Positions 1-9,074 of a DNA stretch of 64,000 bases are shown here, piece after piece (within the stretch, counting starts at the first letter, position 1; each line of letters begins with the position of its first letter). Source of the stretch: Nostoc sp. ATCC 53789 (GTDB lineage: Bacteria > Cyanobacteriota > Cyanobacteriia > Cyanobacteriales > Nostocaceae); NCBI RefSeq assembly GCF_009873495.1, contig NZ_CP046703.1, positions 5,546,501-5,610,500 on the forward strand, written 5' to 3'. Made by a program: the position numbers and the translations under genes. The notes beneath the pieces were generated by a model, which worked only from the letters and a program-made list of their open reading frames with translations, was not told the origin of the DNA and made no database searches.

Positions 1-2
1 TC

Positions 3-539
3 GCATACACTATTCAAAAACAAATTAATCCCTTTTGTGGTTTATATCGTCGTTCGGCATACTTGCAAGCGGGTGGTTATGACACTGATCCATTAGTACT
101 TTACAATGAGGATGTAGCATTTCACTGTCGGATGGCGATCGCAGGTTTAAAATTTGCGGCTGAACCGACAACTACAATCATTAATTACTATCGAGCTAAT
201 TCTATGTCCTCTGCTAACCAAATTAAATGTGCCCAAGCACAATTTCATGTTATGCGGAAGGTATCTGAATCTCTCAAAGGGGAATACTCTAATGAAATTT
301 CTCAAAAACTTTGGGGAATTGCTGGAGTTTCTGCTGCTTATTTAGACTGGAACACTGCTGATAGCTGTGTGAATCTAGCTTTCTCCCTCCACAGTAAAAC
401 TCCTAATCATTTAAGTGGTTTATTCCGGCTATTGTGTAATTTTAATCCTTATTTTGCCATTCGCTTTAGAGAATGGTTAATCAGATTCCTTAAGCCACAG
501 CTTCGCCAGCAAATAATCACTGGGTCTGAGAGACTCTAA
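3..539 (+). CDS. Glycosyltransferase family 2, C-terminal part (5' end outside window)
   Basis: The reading frame is open from the first bases of the window, so the TTG at 63 is not the true start and this is the C-terminal part of a longer protein. The visible part begins with a segment like the end of a GT-A fold (GLYRRSAYLQAGGYD, then NEDVAFHCRMAIAGL), typical of family 2 glycosyltransferases, where the ED acidic pair helps position the acceptor. The remaining ~100 residues resemble the helical tail of such enzymes. It probably adds a sugar to a lipid-linked oligosaccharide at the inner face of the cytoplasmic membrane. It is the first visible member of the + strand polysaccharide locus. 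Donor and acceptor cannot be inferred. Confidence 0.8.
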   Translation, partial: AYTIQKQINPFCGLYRRSAYLQAGGYDTDPLVLYNEDVAFHCRMAIAGLKFAAEPTTTIINYYRANSMSSANQIKCAQAQFHVMRKVSESLKGEYSNEISQKLWGIAGVSAAYLDWNTADSCVNLAFSLHSKTPNHLSGLFRLLCNFNPYFAIRFREWLIRFLKPQLRQQIITGSERL

Positions 540-664
540 ATTTGTTGCTGGATGTGGATGGGCAAGATTTTACGGGCTATCTAATAGTTTTAGTAGGTAA
601 TGCTCAAGAATCAGTCAGGAATCAGCATTTCGCTCTTTAGAATTGGCTACAAATAACAATTAAA

Positions 665-1639
665 ATGTCAATAAGTCCATTAGTCTCAATACTCATACCT
701 GTTTACAATGCCGAGCCATATCTGCGAGAAACTTTAGACTCAGCTCTAAATCAAACTTGGCGAAATCTAGAAATAATATTAGTTGATGATGGCTCTAAAG
801 ATGACAGCTTGGCGATAGCTAAAAGCTATGAATCAAAGGGTGTAAAAGTGATTTCTCAAGGTCAAAATAAAGGACAAACGGCTGCTTTAAATAGATGTTT
901 GGCAGAAGCAAAGGGTGACTTTATTCAATACCTTGATGCTGATGACATTTTAGAACCACAAAAAATTGAAGTACAAATTAAGCGTCTTTTAGAAGAACCT
1001 AGCGGTACTCTGGCGATCGCACCCTGGGCAAGATTTTATCAAAATGATTTGTCAACCGCTAAATTTGTACCCAACAACGACTGGTGCGACTTTGATGATC
1101 CCATCGCTTGGCTGGTGGAATGTTGGACAGGTCACGGAACAATGCCCCCAAGCTCTTGGCTATATCCACGAGAAATTATTGACAAGACTGGCTTATGGCA
1201 TGAGGAACTAACACTGAATAATGACATGGAATATTTTACAAGAGCCGTACTTGCCAGTAGGCGCTTAGTTTTTTGCCCTGAAGCTAAATGGTACTATCGC
1301 TCAGGAAACCCTAGCTTGAGTGGACAACGCTCTGAAAAAGCCTTGTGGTCTCAATATGAAGTCATTCGACTCAGTACAGAACGATTATTAAGTGTTGAAA
1401 ATAGCGATCGCACACGTTATGCCACTGCTTGCGCTTGGCAGTACTTTGTTTTTATTGCTTATCATCGTTTACCAGAGTTAGTGCAATATGCAGAGAAGAA
1501 AATTACTGAACTTGGCGGTTGTGATCTCAAGCCAGACGGTGGCTCACTATTTAGAGTCTTGAGAGATATTTTTGGTTGGAAGGCTGCAATGAATTTGCAA
1601 AGATTTTACTATCGATATCGCTATCAAATAAATTATTGA
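665..1639 (+). CDS. Glycosyltransferase family 2
   Basis: A 324-residue protein with a complete GT-A domain at the N terminus: VSILIPVYNAEPYL (residues 7-20), VDDGSKDDS (40-48), and the metal/nucleotide-sugar binding DAD at 91-93 (YLDADDILEP). The family transfers a sugar from a nucleotide-activated donor, here most likely to a growing exopolysaccharide or O-antigen unit. The C-terminal part (EMEYFTRAVLASRR-like region and a basic tail) is the usual acceptor-side extension. It lies 125 bp after the preceding glycosyltransferase and 65 bp before the next one, on the same strand. Specificity cannot be deduced. Confidence 0.9.
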   Translation: MSISPLVSILIPVYNAEPYLRETLDSALNQTWRNLEIILVDDGSKDDSLAIAKSYESKGVKVISQGQNKGQTAALNRCLAEAKGDFIQYLDADDILEPQKIEVQIKRLLEEPSGTLAIAPWARFYQNDLSTAKFVPNNDWCDFDDPIAWLVECWTGHGTMPPSSWLYPREIIDKTGLWHEELTLNNDMEYFTRAVLASRRLVFCPEAKWYYRSGNPSLSGQRSEKALWSQYEVIRLSTERLLSVENSDRTRYATACAWQYFVFIAYHRLPELVQYAEKKITELGGCDLKPDGGSLFRVLRDIFGWKAAMNLQRFYYRYRYQINY

Positions 1640-1704
1640 ATAGTTTATTAACTCCAGTGTAGTCATTTTTATAATTTTAATTGCTATAAAAAAGAGGAAA
1701 TCAC

Positions 1705-2814
1705 TTGTCAGACAAAACAAAGAAAGGTCTTTTTGTAACTTTTTCCGTCTATGTTAATAGTGCTTTTGGTGGAGTACAGCGCTGCACAAAGGAATATCAA
1801 GAAGTTATTGAAGCGGCAGGCTGGAGCTTAGAAGTTTTAGCGTATGAAATAGATCGCCGATGGCAGGCGAGAATTTTCCGCAAACTTAAACCATCGAGCT
1901 TTTATAATCGCATTCCGCAATCTTTTATTGATGCCTTAATTGCACAAGTTCAATCAAAACATATTCCTTACGTATTTCTCAATCAAGTGGATGCGTTATG
2001 TATTGCACCATACTTAAAAAGTGCCGTACCAGATGTCAAGATTGTCTTGTTATCTCATGGGGCGCAGTTTGTCGATGATTTTCTGGCAGCGCAGAATCAG
2101 ACTTCAATATCTTCAAGGAAGCGATCGCACCTAGCTAATACAATTCTTGATGAGATGCAACTTAGGCAACATATAGATCATGTATTTACATTAAGTGAGC
2201 AAGAAGTCGCATTTGAGCGTTGGCTAGGCGCAAAGTCCGTAAGTTGGCTGCCTCGAATTATTTCACCAAAGCCTCTAGACTGGAGACCGATTGCTGGTCG
2301 TGCAGGGTTTGTTGGCACATTAGATCATCAACCAAACTATGAAGGACTGCTAAGTATATTGACTAACTTGCAAAATAGGAAAGATTTTGAAGGAACTATC
2401 AGAATAGTCAGTAGTTCAAAACAACTGGGCAAATATTTAGAAGAGCGGTTTCATTTCGTTAAATATCTAGGTCGCCTTGATAACGAAGACCTTAAAAATG
2501 AAGCATCAACTTGGACATGGTTCATTCATCCTTTATTTATATGGTCTCGCGGCTGTAGCACTAAGCTAGCCGATGCGCTGGAGTGGCAAATACCTGTCCT
2601 AACCACTGAAGTAGGTTGTAGAGGATACACATGGCAAAAAGGCAATGTGATTAGATTCGATGCAATAAACGAGTATTCTTCTTATTTATGTGGCAAGGAC
2701 TCAGAATATGATATATCTTTAGTCAGACAAAAACTAATCCTAGCCTCAGAAACATCTCCTTCTGTTCTTGATGTCGCTGCACTAGCTAAACTAGCTTTGA
2801 ACAAAATAAGCTAA
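1705..2814 (+). CDS. Glycosyltransferase, GT-B fold (family 4-like)
   Basis: The start is a TTG at 1705, chosen because a clear GAGG ribosome-binding site lies about 7 bases upstream (near 1694) and because no ATG fits the homologous N terminus. The 369-residue product has GT-B features: an N-terminal glycine-rich loop (FGGVQRCTKEY, residues 21-31), a central LSHGAQFVDDF segment and the C-terminal Rossmann part with STKLADALEWQIPVLTTEVG (285-304), where the nucleotide-sugar binds. The usual E-x7-E motif is not obvious, so it is a divergent member. It belongs to the polysaccharide locus. Confidence 0.8.
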   Translation: MSDKTKKGLFVTFSVYVNSAFGGVQRCTKEYQEVIEAAGWSLEVLAYEIDRRWQARIFRKLKPSSFYNRIPQSFIDALIAQVQSKHIPYVFLNQVDALCIAPYLKSAVPDVKIVLLSHGAQFVDDFLAAQNQTSISSRKRSHLANTILDEMQLRQHIDHVFTLSEQEVAFERWLGAKSVSWLPRIISPKPLDWRPIAGRAGFVGTLDHQPNYEGLLSILTNLQNRKDFEGTIRIVSSSKQLGKYLEERFHFVKYLGRLDNEDLKNEASTWTWFIHPLFIWSRGCSTKLADALEWQIPVLTTEVGCRGYTWQKGNVIRFDAINEYSSYLCGKDSEYDISLVRQKLILASETSPSVLDVAALAKLALNKIS

Positions 2815-2927
2815 TCGGCATTTTAATTTTTGGGCTGAGTCCCTAACAGCAATGGCTTCATAGCGATCATCTTACAATTTTAATGCGTGACAGATGCTCG
2901 TAAAAACCCTAGTCATTATCTAAAGTT

Positions 2928-3098
2928 ATGAATAATTTTTTAACATCATTAAAAGAAGAAATTAAAAATCAAATCTATAAAAGAGGATGGATAGTTTGTA
3001 AATTCAAGAGGTTGTCAACAGGTGTAGATATTTCTGCGGGTTTCATTTTTGTACCACGTCATAGTTCTCTAATATCTGATAAGCGTTGGGCAACCTAA
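2928..3098 (+). CDS. Small ORF of 56 residues, possible remnant of an FkbM methyltransferase N terminus
   Basis: An ATG-started frame of 56 codons that ends one base before the ATG of the next glycosyltransferase. The start MNNFLTSLKEEIKNQIYKRG and the following GWIVCKFKR resemble the pre-SAM-domain N terminus of FkbM-type methyltransferases (LK-x-RG-W-x-xx-F pattern), but the frame stops before any SAM-binding motif. An intact FkbM gene lies 1 kb downstream, so this may be the trace of a second copy replaced by recombination. No convincing Shine-Dalgarno is seen. It may equally be a short leader coupled to the downstream gene. Confidence 0.35.
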   Translation: MNNFLTSLKEEIKNQIYKRGWIVCKFKRLSTGVDISAGFIFVPRHSSLISDKRWAT

Positions 3099-3099
3099 A

Positions 3100-4128
3100 A
3101 TGCGTATTCTACTCACTGCCGATCCTGAACTACCAGTACCACCAAAATTGTATGGTGGTATTGAGCGCATTGTTGATTTATTGGTTACAGGATTACAAAC
3201 TCGTGGTAACACCGTGGGACTAGTTGCTCACCCTGACTCAACCTCAAAAGTAACTCAATTCTTTCCTTGGCCGGGGAAGCGATCGCAAAACAAATTTGAT
3301 GCGTTGCAGAATACAATCACCCTAGGGTCAGCAGTAAAGAAGTTTCAGCCCGACATTATCCATAGTTTCTCTCGCATCCTCTATTTATTACCTCTGTTAT
3401 CATCTAGCCTCCCCAAGGTGATGTCTTATCAGCGAGATCCCAACCATCGCACCACTCGCTGGGGTACAAAGCTTGCTAAGGGTTCTCTAACTTTTACAGG
3501 TTGTAGTGATTATATTTGTAGCATCGGACGAACTGCCGGGGGAGTTTGGCATACCATCCACAACTGTGTGGAACTAGAAAAATACACTTTCCAACCAAAG
3601 GTAGCTCCCGATGCACCATTGGTATTTCTCGGCAGAGTAGAGCAGATTAAAGGAGCGCATAATGCGATCGCTATTGCTAAAAAAACCGGATGCAACTTAA
3701 TCATTGCTGGTAATCACGCCACAACTGGGGAAGCAGGTCAATACTGGCAACAACAAATTCTCCCTCACCTAGGAAAAGATGGAATTGAGTATGTTGGGCC
3801 TGTCAACGATGCTCAGAAAAATGATCTATTGGGACAAGCTGCTGCCATGATTGTACCAATTGAATGGGAAGAACCTTTTGGTATTGTTTTTGCTGAAGCC
3901 TTGGCTTGTGGTACTCCGGTAATTTCATGTCCTAGAGGTGCATTGCCAGAGATTGTGCGTCAAGGTATTGACGGTTACTTAATTAACAGTATTGACGAAG
4001 CAGTTGTTGCTGTTAACCAATTACTAAATATTGATCGTTATCAATGTCGTCAACGGGCTGAAAAACATTTTTCAGCTTCTGTTATTTTAGATCAGTACGA
4101 AAAACTTTATCATAACCTTTTGTTTTAG
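3100..4128 (+). CDS. Glycosyltransferase family 4
   Basis: 342 residues, GT-B fold. The N terminus MRILLTADPELPVPP then YGGIERIVDLL (18-28) is the typical glycine loop of family 4. The C-terminal domain carries VFLGRVEQIKGAHNAI and the retaining-enzyme E-x7-E signature in EEPFGIVFAEALACGTPV (about 257-274). Such enzymes use UDP- or GDP-sugars to extend lipid-linked glycans in the cytoplasm. It overlaps nothing but starts immediately after the 56-codon frame before it, and is followed 10 bp later by the FkbM gene, which suggests co-transcription. Confidence 0.9.
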   Translation: MRILLTADPELPVPPKLYGGIERIVDLLVTGLQTRGNTVGLVAHPDSTSKVTQFFPWPGKRSQNKFDALQNTITLGSAVKKFQPDIIHSFSRILYLLPLLSSSLPKVMSYQRDPNHRTTRWGTKLAKGSLTFTGCSDYICSIGRTAGGVWHTIHNCVELEKYTFQPKVAPDAPLVFLGRVEQIKGAHNAIAIAKKTGCNLIIAGNHATTGEAGQYWQQQILPHLGKDGIEYVGPVNDAQKNDLLGQAAAMIVPIEWEEPFGIVFAEALACGTPVISCPRGALPEIVRQGIDGYLINSIDEAVVAVNQLLNIDRYQCRQRAEKHFSASVILDQYEKLYHNLLF

Positions 4129-4138
4129 TTAAAAGAAG

Positions 4139-4951
4139 ATGAGCATAGAAACAATTTCTTTACCTTTACCTCTAACTTGGATACAAGCGCTGGATTTTAA
4201 ACATAAATTGGGAATTTGCGAACGATTGTTTGGTGAGGCGATCGCATTAAAAGGCATTTGTTGGGTGGAAACCGGAGCAGGAATTCCCTGGAAGCTTGAT
4301 TTGACAAATTCCACCCATCGCTGGATTGTTTATGGCAAATATGAAGGAGCAGCATTTCTAAACTGGGCGAAAAAATTTCTCCCTAGCGATGGTATTGTTG
4401 TAGACTCAGGTGCAAATATCGGCCAAATGTTAATGTACTTAGCTCAGTGGCTACCGCAAGGTAAAATACTAGCATTTGAACCCGGTACTGAAGCAGGCAA
4501 CTGGCTAAAAGAATGTTTAGCAATTAACACCACACTGCCCGTAGAAATAATTAAGGCAGGACTTGGTGCATCTCTGGCTCAATTACGTCTCAACCATATT
4601 GGAGATAGCTTGGGACATGGTGCTTGGAGCCAAATATCTGAAACTGAAGGTGAAAAAATTCAGATAGTACGTCTAGAAGACGAATTAGCTGCACGTTCTA
4701 TTACAACAGTAGATTTGTGGAAGTTGGATGTAGAAGGTTATGAAATTTCAGCCTTACAGGGTGCAGAAGCATTTTTAAAGGAGCAACGGATAAAAGCTAT
4801 TTACGCAGAGATGATAGATGAAAATGGGCAGCGAATTCGAGATTATCTTACTCAGTTTGGCTATAGCTGTTACCTGTTTGACTCACGAGGTAAAATATAT
4901 TCTCCAAGTCAATTGCCAAGTCATACTAACGGACTTTTCCTGCCTAATTAA
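4139..4951 (+). CDS. FkbM-family SAM-dependent methyltransferase
   Basis: 270 residues. The class I methyltransferase motif I is visible as VVDSGANIGQ (87-96), followed by the acidic end of strand 2 (AFEPG, 112-116) and the FkbM hallmark LDVEGYEISALQGAE (196-210). FkbM enzymes O-methylate hydroxyl groups of sugars or polyketides with S-adenosylmethionine. Here, between glycosyltransferases, the substrate is most likely a sugar in the exported polysaccharide, perhaps as a chain-modifying or chain-ending group. It is tightly packed with its neighbours (10 bp before, 13 bp after). Start ATG at 4139 follows an AAGA-rich stretch. Confidence 0.88.
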   Translation: MSIETISLPLPLTWIQALDFKHKLGICERLFGEAIALKGICWVETGAGIPWKLDLTNSTHRWIVYGKYEGAAFLNWAKKFLPSDGIVVDSGANIGQMLMYLAQWLPQGKILAFEPGTEAGNWLKECLAINTTLPVEIIKAGLGASLAQLRLNHIGDSLGHGAWSQISETEGEKIQIVRLEDELAARSITTVDLWKLDVEGYEISALQGAEAFLKEQRIKAIYAEMIDENGQRIRDYLTQFGYSCYLFDSRGKIYSPSQLPSHTNGLFLPN

Positions 4952-4964
4952 ATTGTAATATGCA

Positions 4965-6293
4965 ATGTATCCTAGTTTAAAGCGTAAAGTTTTAATCATC
5001 AGTCCCCACTTCCCGCCCATTAATGCCCCTGATCATCAACGGGTAAGAATGTCTCTACCCTACATGGAACAATTTGGTTGGGAAGCTCACGTTCTCACGG
5101 TTCAACCAGACTATGTTGCAGGTATTCAAGACTCTCTACTAGCAAAAACAATTCCCGATCGCATCCCTGTAACTTATACAAAGGCATTACCTCTGCAACA
5201 AACTCAGCGTATTGGCCTAGGTAGCCTGGGTATACGAAGTTTTCCCTATTTACTCAAAGCTGGCGATCGCTTACTTCAGCAAACAAAATTTGATTTAATA
5301 TACTTTTCAACAACTGTATTTATCACAATGGCTCTGGGTACCCGATGGTATCGCCGCTTCCGCATACCTTACGTCTTGGACTTTCAAGATCCCTGGTTAA
5401 GCGATTACTACAAACAGACAGGCACACCTCCACCAGGGGGACGCTGGAAATATGGATTTTCTCAACTCCAAGCAAAACTGCTCGAACCCAGAGCTATGAG
5501 CAAAGTCAGTCATGTCATTAGCGTATCACCAGCCTATCCAAAAACTCTACAACAGCGATATCCACATTTGCTTTCAGAACAATTTACTGTTTTACCCTTT
5601 GGTGCGCCTGAGCCTGATTTTGAGCAACTACCCTACCTCAATATTCAACAAAAAATATTTAATCCTCATGATGGTAAACGTCATTGGGTTTACGTAGGTC
5701 GAGGTGGTGATGATATGGCTTTGTCATTACGCACTCTATTTCTCGGCATCCAGTCAGAGCGTCACCATCACCCTGAAAAATGGCAAGCAGTTGAATTACA
5801 TTTTGTAGGTACTAGTTATGCACCAGGAAATCGCGCTGTCAAAACCGTAGAGCCGATTGCTCAAGAATTAGGTGTTGCCGACTTAGTTCGAGAACATGTC
5901 CATCGTATTCCTTACTTTGAAGCGCTACAAGTTCTTGTCGATAGCGATGCTATTCTAATGATTGGTTCTGATGACCCAGACTATACCGCTTCTAAACTCT
6001 ATCCTTGCATTCTAGCCCGCAAACCCGTTCTGGCAATTTTTCACCAGCAAAGTTCTGTAGTCAATATATTACAGAGTTGCCAAGCTGGTAAATCTGTAAC
6101 CTTCACTTCTCAAAACAAACCAGCAGATTTGCTCCCCAAGATAGTTGACCAGCTCAATTGGTTATTATCTATCCCAAAAGGTTATGAACCAGAAACTAAC
6201 TGGTCTGCTTTTCAAGCTTATACCGCTAGAGAAATGACTAAAAAGCAGTGTAGTATATTTGACAATTGTCTTACTTCTGCCAAAATTAACTAA
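4965..6293 (+). CDS. Glycosyltransferase, GT-B fold
   Basis: 442 residues. The N terminus KVLIISPHFPPINAPDHQRVRM (within residues 8-29) is the pattern of a GT4-like group in which the glycine loop is replaced by an asparagine/proline-rich one. YVLDFQDPWLSDYY in the middle and VYVGRGGDDMALSLRTL near residue 245 fit an N-domain/C-domain GT-B enzyme. The C-terminal SKLYPCILARKPVLAIFH is the usual acceptor of the donor diphosphate. It is probably part of the same transcription unit as the flanking genes (13 bp and 5 bp gaps). Sugar specificity is unknown. Confidence 0.8.
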   Translation: MYPSLKRKVLIISPHFPPINAPDHQRVRMSLPYMEQFGWEAHVLTVQPDYVAGIQDSLLAKTIPDRIPVTYTKALPLQQTQRIGLGSLGIRSFPYLLKAGDRLLQQTKFDLIYFSTTVFITMALGTRWYRRFRIPYVLDFQDPWLSDYYKQTGTPPPGGRWKYGFSQLQAKLLEPRAMSKVSHVISVSPAYPKTLQQRYPHLLSEQFTVLPFGAPEPDFEQLPYLNIQQKIFNPHDGKRHWVYVGRGGDDMALSLRTLFLGIQSERHHHPEKWQAVELHFVGTSYAPGNRAVKTVEPIAQELGVADLVREHVHRIPYFEALQVLVDSDAILMIGSDDPDYTASKLYPCILARKPVLAIFHQQSSVVNILQSCQAGKSVTFTSQNKPADLLPKIVDQLNWLLSIPKGYEPETNWSAFQAYTAREMTKKQCSIFDNCLTSAKIN

Positions 6294-6298
6294 TCATT

Positions 6299-7807
6299 AT
6301 GAACGGATACTTTGAGTCTAATCCTCAGCCTTGGGAATACTTTCCTCGCCCCCCAAAGAAGAAACAAGATCAGCTATTGAGAGTATTTTGGATAATCGCT
6401 TTAGGGCTTTTTACTTTTGAAATCTTCTTCAATGAAAATACCTCTATACTTAGCAAAGCTGGAGCAGTATTGATTACTATTGCTTCTCTGATACCTAGCT
6501 ATCTTTGGTGTTCAGGTCGCGCTCATGGAATGCCTATCTTCCCATTTTTTGCTCTCACTTTCCTTTGGACTTATGCCTTACCACTTGTCAGTAATCATCC
6601 AACCGTTATTACTTACTCTCCCAGTAGCCATTTGTTTGCTAGTCTGACGGTCACTGGGTTTTTAGGGCTAGGAACCTTAGTCTGGTTCCGATTTGTCAAA
6701 TCTATTCCTCCAATGCCTAAATTTTATCGGAGTTTGAACATTCGTAAAGGCATTAACTTTTTCTTATTTATATTGATAACCAGTGTTTTATTTAATGTAT
6801 ATAGTAATGCTGGCTGGCTTGAATCTATTAATGCAGGAACAATTGCTGTAGTGCGCGGTACGATTTTAGGATTAACCGCACTAGGTGTTTTTGTCCTTTC
6901 TTATCAATTAGGAAAAAAAGAATTATCAAAATTACAGGCTAGATTGTTTATATTATTTCTAATTGCCAATTTAGTGACAAGTACAGTTACATTGCTGCTT
7001 GTTTCTGCTTCTAGTATCGCTTTGCTCGCTATAATTTCCTTTGTTATTTCTCGGAAAAAACTACCGATAATATCAATTATCATTCTTCTGGTTCTATTGA
7101 ATTTTTTGCACTATGGCAAATCCGAGATGAGATCGAAGTATTGGTTTGCTAAAAATAGCTCTTATTATGTTCAACCCTGGAATTATCCTGCTTGGTATTC
7201 TGAATGGATAGGCTATTCACTAACTTATATAAATAGAAATAAGAGTGAAGATAATTTACCTAGTAATTCCGAAGAAAAAGCTTCTTTTGTCGAACGTTCT
7301 AGTGTAATCCAAATGCTACTTTTAGCTCAGGAAAAGAGTCCCGATAGAATACCTTATTTATACGGAGCGACCTATGCAATATTACCAGAACTTTTAGTCC
7401 CTCGCATATTAAACTCTAATAAAATCAGGTCTCACGAAGGTACAAGCATTTTAAACGTACACTATAAACTACAGACATACGAACAAAGTGTGAAAACTAC
7501 TATTGGCTGGGGTTTGCTAGCTGAATCCTATGCCAATTTTGGATTAATTGGCTGTGGAGGACTGGCTATTATTTTGGGTGCAGCTTATGGAAAAGCAACT
7601 CGTTGGAGTATGAATGCTCCAATTTTATCATTCCAGTCTCTGTTTGCTGTACTGATGATGTCATACTCCTTCCAATCTGAATTTTCTGCTGGGGTATATG
7701 TTGCTGCTTTATTTCAATCAAGCACAACAATTGCTGGTATTTCGTTAGTTTTGATGAAAAAGCAGCGGGTTTCACGACATGCTTTTCAAGGGGGACAAAT
7801 GAATTAA
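6299..7807 (+). CDS. Multi-span membrane protein, probable polysaccharide repeat-unit polymerase (Wzy-like)
   Basis: 502 residues with about a dozen hydrophobic segments (for example near residues 25-65, 75-95, 105-125, 150-170, 180-205, 215-270 and 410-490) and a soluble loop at about 280-385. That layout, and a position in the middle of a glycosyltransferase operon, is what O-antigen/exopolysaccharide polymerases show; sequence conservation in this family is very low. In the Wzx/Wzy pathway the protein joins flipped repeat units on the periplasmic side. A flippase or an unusual membrane glycosyltransferase cannot be excluded. It starts 5 bp after the preceding gene and ends 3 bp before the next. 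Confidence 0.6.
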   Translation: MNGYFESNPQPWEYFPRPPKKKQDQLLRVFWIIALGLFTFEIFFNENTSILSKAGAVLITIASLIPSYLWCSGRAHGMPIFPFFALTFLWTYALPLVSNHPTVITYSPSSHLFASLTVTGFLGLGTLVWFRFVKSIPPMPKFYRSLNIRKGINFFLFILITSVLFNVYSNAGWLESINAGTIAVVRGTILGLTALGVFVLSYQLGKKELSKLQARLFILFLIANLVTSTVTLLLVSASSIALLAIISFVISRKKLPIISIIILLVLLNFLHYGKSEMRSKYWFAKNSSYYVQPWNYPAWYSEWIGYSLTYINRNKSEDNLPSNSEEKASFVERSSVIQMLLLAQEKSPDRIPYLYGATYAILPELLVPRILNSNKIRSHEGTSILNVHYKLQTYEQSVKTTIGWGLLAESYANFGLIGCGGLAIILGAAYGKATRWSMNAPILSFQSLFAVLMMSYSFQSEFSAGVYVAALFQSSTTIAGISLVLMKKQRVSRHAFQGGQMN

Positions 7808-7810
7808 ATT

Positions 7811-9019
7811 ATGAATACGATAAAACTGGCAATTATCACATCTCACCCAATACAATACTACGCACCTTGGTTTCGTTACCTGGCTAGTGCTGGTGATTTG
7901 CAGATTAAGGTATTTTACTTGTGGAACTTCGGTGTTACACATCAGATTGATACAGGCTTCCAGCAAGCCCTACAGTGGGATATCCCCCTCTTAGATGGAT
8001 ATGAATACGAGTTTGTACCAAATGTTAGTTATAAACCAGGAGTTCATCATTTTTGGGGGTTACAAAATCCATCTTTAATCTCACAAGTGAAAGCTTATAA
8101 TCCTGATGCAGTCTTCTTGATGACCTACAACTACGCTAGCATCTATAAATTTCTCTGGAAATGGAATTCATCTGAGATACCGTTGCTATTTAGAGGTGAT
8201 TCCCATCGACTACTACAACCTACTGGAATTAAAGCATGGGCGCGTCAGCAGTTTATTACCCAGATTTATCGCCGTTTTGCTGCTTGCCTTTATGTAGGTA
8301 AAGCTAATTATGGCTACTTTCAATATCATGGTGTACCCAGTAATCATCTATTTTTTGCTCCCCATGCTGTTGATAACGATCGCTTTTTTACTCAAGCTGA
8401 GAGTGCCAAACACCAGGCAACTATATGGAAGCAAGAATTAGGTATCCCATCGGATCATGCAGTGATTCTATTTGCAGGTAAATTTGAATCCAAAAAACGT
8501 CCTTTGGATTTACTGCAAGCTTTTTTGGCAGCAAACCTGTCTCAAGTATCGCTGCTATTTGTCGGTGCGGGTTCTTTAGAAGCAGATTTAAAAACCGCAG
8601 CTGCACACCATTCAAATATCTATTTTGCTCCTTTTCAAAATCAAAGCTTGATGCCCCGCACCTATGCTATTGCTGATTTAGTTGTGTTGCCCAGTTACGG
8701 CGCTTCAGAAACTTGGGGACTGGCAATTAACGAAGCAATGTGTTTATCTCGCCCAGTAATTGTCAGCAACCACGTGGGTTGTGCCCAAGATTTGATTCAT
8801 GACAAACACAATGGGCTTGTATTTACAGCTGGTAATGTGTCAGCTTTAGTCAGTAGCCTGCAAGAAGCATTTTCTGATCGTCAGCGTTTGCGGCGCTGGG
8901 GAGAGGAAAGCCAAAAAATTGTGTCTCAATACAGCTATACTCATGCAAGCAAGGGTTTAAAACAGGCGCTTCAATATGTTATCGCGCCAAGCAAGGAGAA
9001 GTTCCAACTAAATAAATAA
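7811..9019 (+). CDS. Glycosyltransferase family 4
   Basis: 402 residues. N terminus KLAIITSHPIQYYAPWFRYL (5-24) is typical of a GT4 group with a TSHPIQYY motif. The C domain shows ILFAGKFESKKRPLDLLQAF and a donor-binding stretch PSYGASETWGLAINEAMCLSRPVIVS in which the E-x7-E motif is ETWGLAINE. The family transfers sugars with retention of configuration onto lipid-linked glycans at the cytoplasmic face. It begins 3 bp after the Wzy-like gene, so translational coupling is likely. It is the last gene of the tightly packed group that starts at 3100. Confidence 0.9.
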   Translation: MNTIKLAIITSHPIQYYAPWFRYLASAGDLQIKVFYLWNFGVTHQIDTGFQQALQWDIPLLDGYEYEFVPNVSYKPGVHHFWGLQNPSLISQVKAYNPDAVFLMTYNYASIYKFLWKWNSSEIPLLFRGDSHRLLQPTGIKAWARQQFITQIYRRFAACLYVGKANYGYFQYHGVPSNHLFFAPHAVDNDRFFTQAESAKHQATIWKQELGIPSDHAVILFAGKFESKKRPLDLLQAFLAANLSQVSLLFVGAGSLEADLKTAAAHHSNIYFAPFQNQSLMPRTYAIADLVVLPSYGASETWGLAINEAMCLSRPVIVSNHVGCAQDLIHDKHNGLVFTAGNVSALVSSLQEAFSDRQRLRRWGEESQKIVSQYSYTHASKGLKQALQYVIAPSKEKFQLNK

Positions 9020-9074
9020 AAACCTTATCTAAAAAGTTTCCTACCCTGAATTTGCTGATAGTTAATAACAAAAA

